This document shows, piece after piece, positions 6,475-7,875 of a stretch of 7,875 nt of DNA; position 1 is the stretch's first letter, and each line of letters begins with the position of its first letter. A program made the position numbers and the translations under genes. The notes under the pieces were generated by a model that was not told the DNA's origin, searched no databases, and worked only from the letters and a program-made list of their open reading frames with translations. The stretch is from NIOZ-UU13 sp048635425 (GTDB lineage Bacteria > Planctomycetota > Phycisphaerae > Sedimentisphaerales > Anaerobacaceae). The DNA is taken from assembly GCA_048635425.1 (NCBI GenBank), contig JAIVYN010000181.1, forward strand, positions 1 to 7,875, in the 5' to 3' direction.

Positions 6475-7812
6475 TCAAGACTTCAGCCGAGACCAAAATT
6501 CTTCATAGTCCACAAGCTCCTGTCCGCCACTCTCCATATCCTTAATGATAAGCTTTTTATCTTTGAACTCATCGCCAATGATTATACACTTTTGAGCGTT
6601 TTGGTCGTAGGCCTCTCTAAGCTGCTTACCAAGACTGCCAAATTTGTAGCTGAAATTTGCTCTGTATCCTGCTTCGCGAAGTTTAGCCGTTTGCCTGACA
6701 ACTTCATCTTCCCCCATAGGTTCCCGATCCTCACTATCTTGCTCGAAAGTTGTACCAGGCACACAGACTACAAAGAAGTCCAAGCATTTTTTAGGCAATT
6801 GCTTGTCAATCAAATCCTTTTCTCTCAGCAGAATTTCCAGCACACAATCGCCCATGCCCATCCCGGTTCCGGATATCTCCGGACCACCAAATTCCTTCAG
6901 AAGATTATCATACCGACCACCACCAACAATAGCCCGAAGCTCCCCTACCATGTCATGGACCTCAAAAACCATACCGGTATAGTAAGCAAGACCTCTCACA
7001 ATGCTTGGGTCAAAGCAATAATATCCGCTCAGTCCCATGCGCCGAAGATTGTCGACTAACATCCCCTGTTCGTCGAGCGCGGAATTAATCTCATCATCAA
7101 GTTGGACCACTTTCTTCACATCCGAGACCTTCTTGGTTTCCATAAAGGCTTCTATTCGCTCGACGTGTTGAGGATTAAGGACTTGTTCATTGAGCAACTC
7201 TCTGAACGTTTCTTTTGGCAACCTCGCCTTCTTATCAAGAAGAATATATAGAGAGTCCAAACGCTCTTCAGGGACACCTATTCTTTTTAAGACGGCAGAA
7301 AGCAACCTTCTGCTGGAGATCTTGACCTGAATGTCCGCACCGGATAGCCCTACATCACGCAGATAATCCACCGTTGTGAATATCACTTCTGCATCAGCAA
7401 GCGCTTTGCCGGTTTCATCTTCCAATCCTATTATATCGATATTCCACTGGAAGAATTCGCGAAGCCGGCCTTTTTGCGGGCGCTCGGCCCGGAACAATCT
7501 CGGCACCGAAAACCATTTTATAGGTTTTGGCAGTGAATTAATCCGCTGGTTGACCATTCGCGCCAGCGTTGGTGTAATCTCCGGCCTTAAGGCCAGGTCT
7601 CTGCCGCCTCTGTCCTGCAGCGAGAAAAGCTGCTCGACGATTTCATCTCCGCTTTTTATCTGAAACATCTTCAGATATTCGAAAATCGGCCCATCATATT
7701 CTTCAAAGCCGTTGCGGACGGACACCTTCTTCCAGCCGTCGATTATCCAGTTTCTGACAGCCATCTCCGCAGGATAAAAATCCCTCGTCCCTTTTACCGG
7801 CGGTATCTTCAT
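6475..7812 (-). CDS. hisS: Histidine--tRNA ligase (HisRS), class II
   Basis: This 445-residue cytoplasmic enzyme charges tRNA-His. It starts with the typical PPVKGTRDFYP. The class II core shows RPEITPTLARM (about 76-86), motif 2 as FRAERPQKGRLREFFQWNIDIIG (the flexible loop is 111-118), the histidine-binding VRGLAYYTG (272-280, with R273 as the catalytic arginine of HisRS) and GGGRYDNLL (298-306). The C-terminal 100 residues form the anticodon-binding domain (KCLDFFVVCVPG and LREAGYRANFSY to the end). Motif 3 reads GMGMGDCVLEILL rather than the usual GxxxGxERL, and GLAYY replaces GLDYY. Both are features I associate with plant-organelle-like HisRS. The start ATG overlaps the upstream gene's stop as ATGA, with only an A-rich purine run as ribosome binding site, so coupling to the upstream gene is likely. 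Confidence 0.95.
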   Translation of the reverse strand: MKIPPVKGTRDFYPAEMAVRNWIIDGWKKVSVRNGFEEYDGPIFEYLKMFQIKSGDEIVEQLFSLQDRGGRDLALRPEITPTLARMVNQRINSLPKPIKWFSVPRLFRAERPQKGRLREFFQWNIDIIGLEDETGKALADAEVIFTTVDYLRDVGLSGADIQVKISSRRLLSAVLKRIGVPEERLDSLYILLDKKARLPKETFRELLNEQVLNPQHVERIEAFMETKKVSDVKKVVQLDDEINSALDEQGMLVDNLRRMGLSGYYCFDPSIVRGLAYYTGMVFEVHDMVGELRAIVGGGRYDNLLKEFGGPEISGTGMGMGDCVLEILLREKDLIDKQLPKKCLDFFVVCVPGTTFEQDSEDREPMGEDEVVRQTAKLREAGYRANFSYKFGSLGKQLREAYDQNAQKCIIIGDEFKDKKLIIKDMESGGQELVDYEEFWSRLKS

Positions 7813-7875
7813 TTTTTTCTCTTTTTCTTCTTTTTCTTTGCCTTCTGCTTTTCGGTTACGTTATTGTCGAATTTT
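7809..7875 (-). CDS. 3' end of an unidentified gene with a lysine-rich C-terminal tail
   Basis: Only the last 21 codons and the stop fall in the window. The frame reads KFDNNVTEKQ followed by a run almost entirely of Lys with one Ala and one Arg, ending at TGA 7809. The other two minus-strand frames contain stops within 20 bases of the edge. The TGA overlaps the hisS ATG by the ATGA arrangement, which supports a real gene. Basic tails like this are common in ribosome- or nucleic-acid-binding proteins, but the function cannot be judged from 21 residues. Confidence 0.55.
   Translation of the reverse strand, partial: KFDNNVTEKQKAKKKKKKRKK

Overview
All supported genes lie on the minus strand, so in transcription order the window reads from high to low coordinates. 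Eight coding regions are visible: the 3' end of an unknown gene with a lysine-rich tail (7809-7875), hisS (6475-7812), a secreted CE1-like esterase (5293-6414), an uncharacterised PD-(D/E)XK nuclease-like protein (4703-5218), rsmD (3929-4507), a class II CCA-adding enzyme or poly(A) polymerase (2703-3932), a secreted GH95-like glycoside hydrolase (363-2678) and the 5' part of an anaerobic sulfatase-maturating radical SAM enzyme (1-357). No RNA genes, insertion sequences, CRISPR arrays or phage genes were found.

The genes fall into two probable transcription units. The upstream one ends after the nuclease-like gene at a hairpin (4625-4654). The downstream one starts at a good sigma70-type promoter (TTGAGA, 16 bases, TATGAT; 4584-4611) and runs rsmD, cca, GH95, anSME with very tight spacing: an ATGA overlap, 24 bases, then 5 bases. 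The longest non-coding stretch is 195 bases (4508-4702), and it holds the hairpin and the promoter.

Both units mix informational genes (hisS, rsmD, cca) with extracellular polysaccharide degradation (esterase, GH95 enzyme, sulfatase maturase). The secreted enzymes could remove acyl groups and terminal sugars from a decorated glycan. The maturase would install formylglycine in sulfatases encoded elsewhere, which points to a sulfated, perhaps fucose-containing, polysaccharide. No sulfatase gene is visible in the window.

The organism is most likely an anaerobic, polysaccharide-degrading bacterium of the PVC group. Planctomycetota of the Phycisphaerae/Sedimentisphaerales type is my best guess, from the oxygen-independent maturase, the plant-organelle-like HisRS type, the secreted glycan enzymes and the roughly balanced base composition. 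This is inference from gene content, not from a marker gene.

The most interesting items are the GH95-like enzyme, in which two catalytic positions appear substituted (Asn to Asp, Asp to Glu), and the small PD-(D/E)XK protein of unknown role. I saw no convincing evidence of a new multi-gene defence or mobile system.
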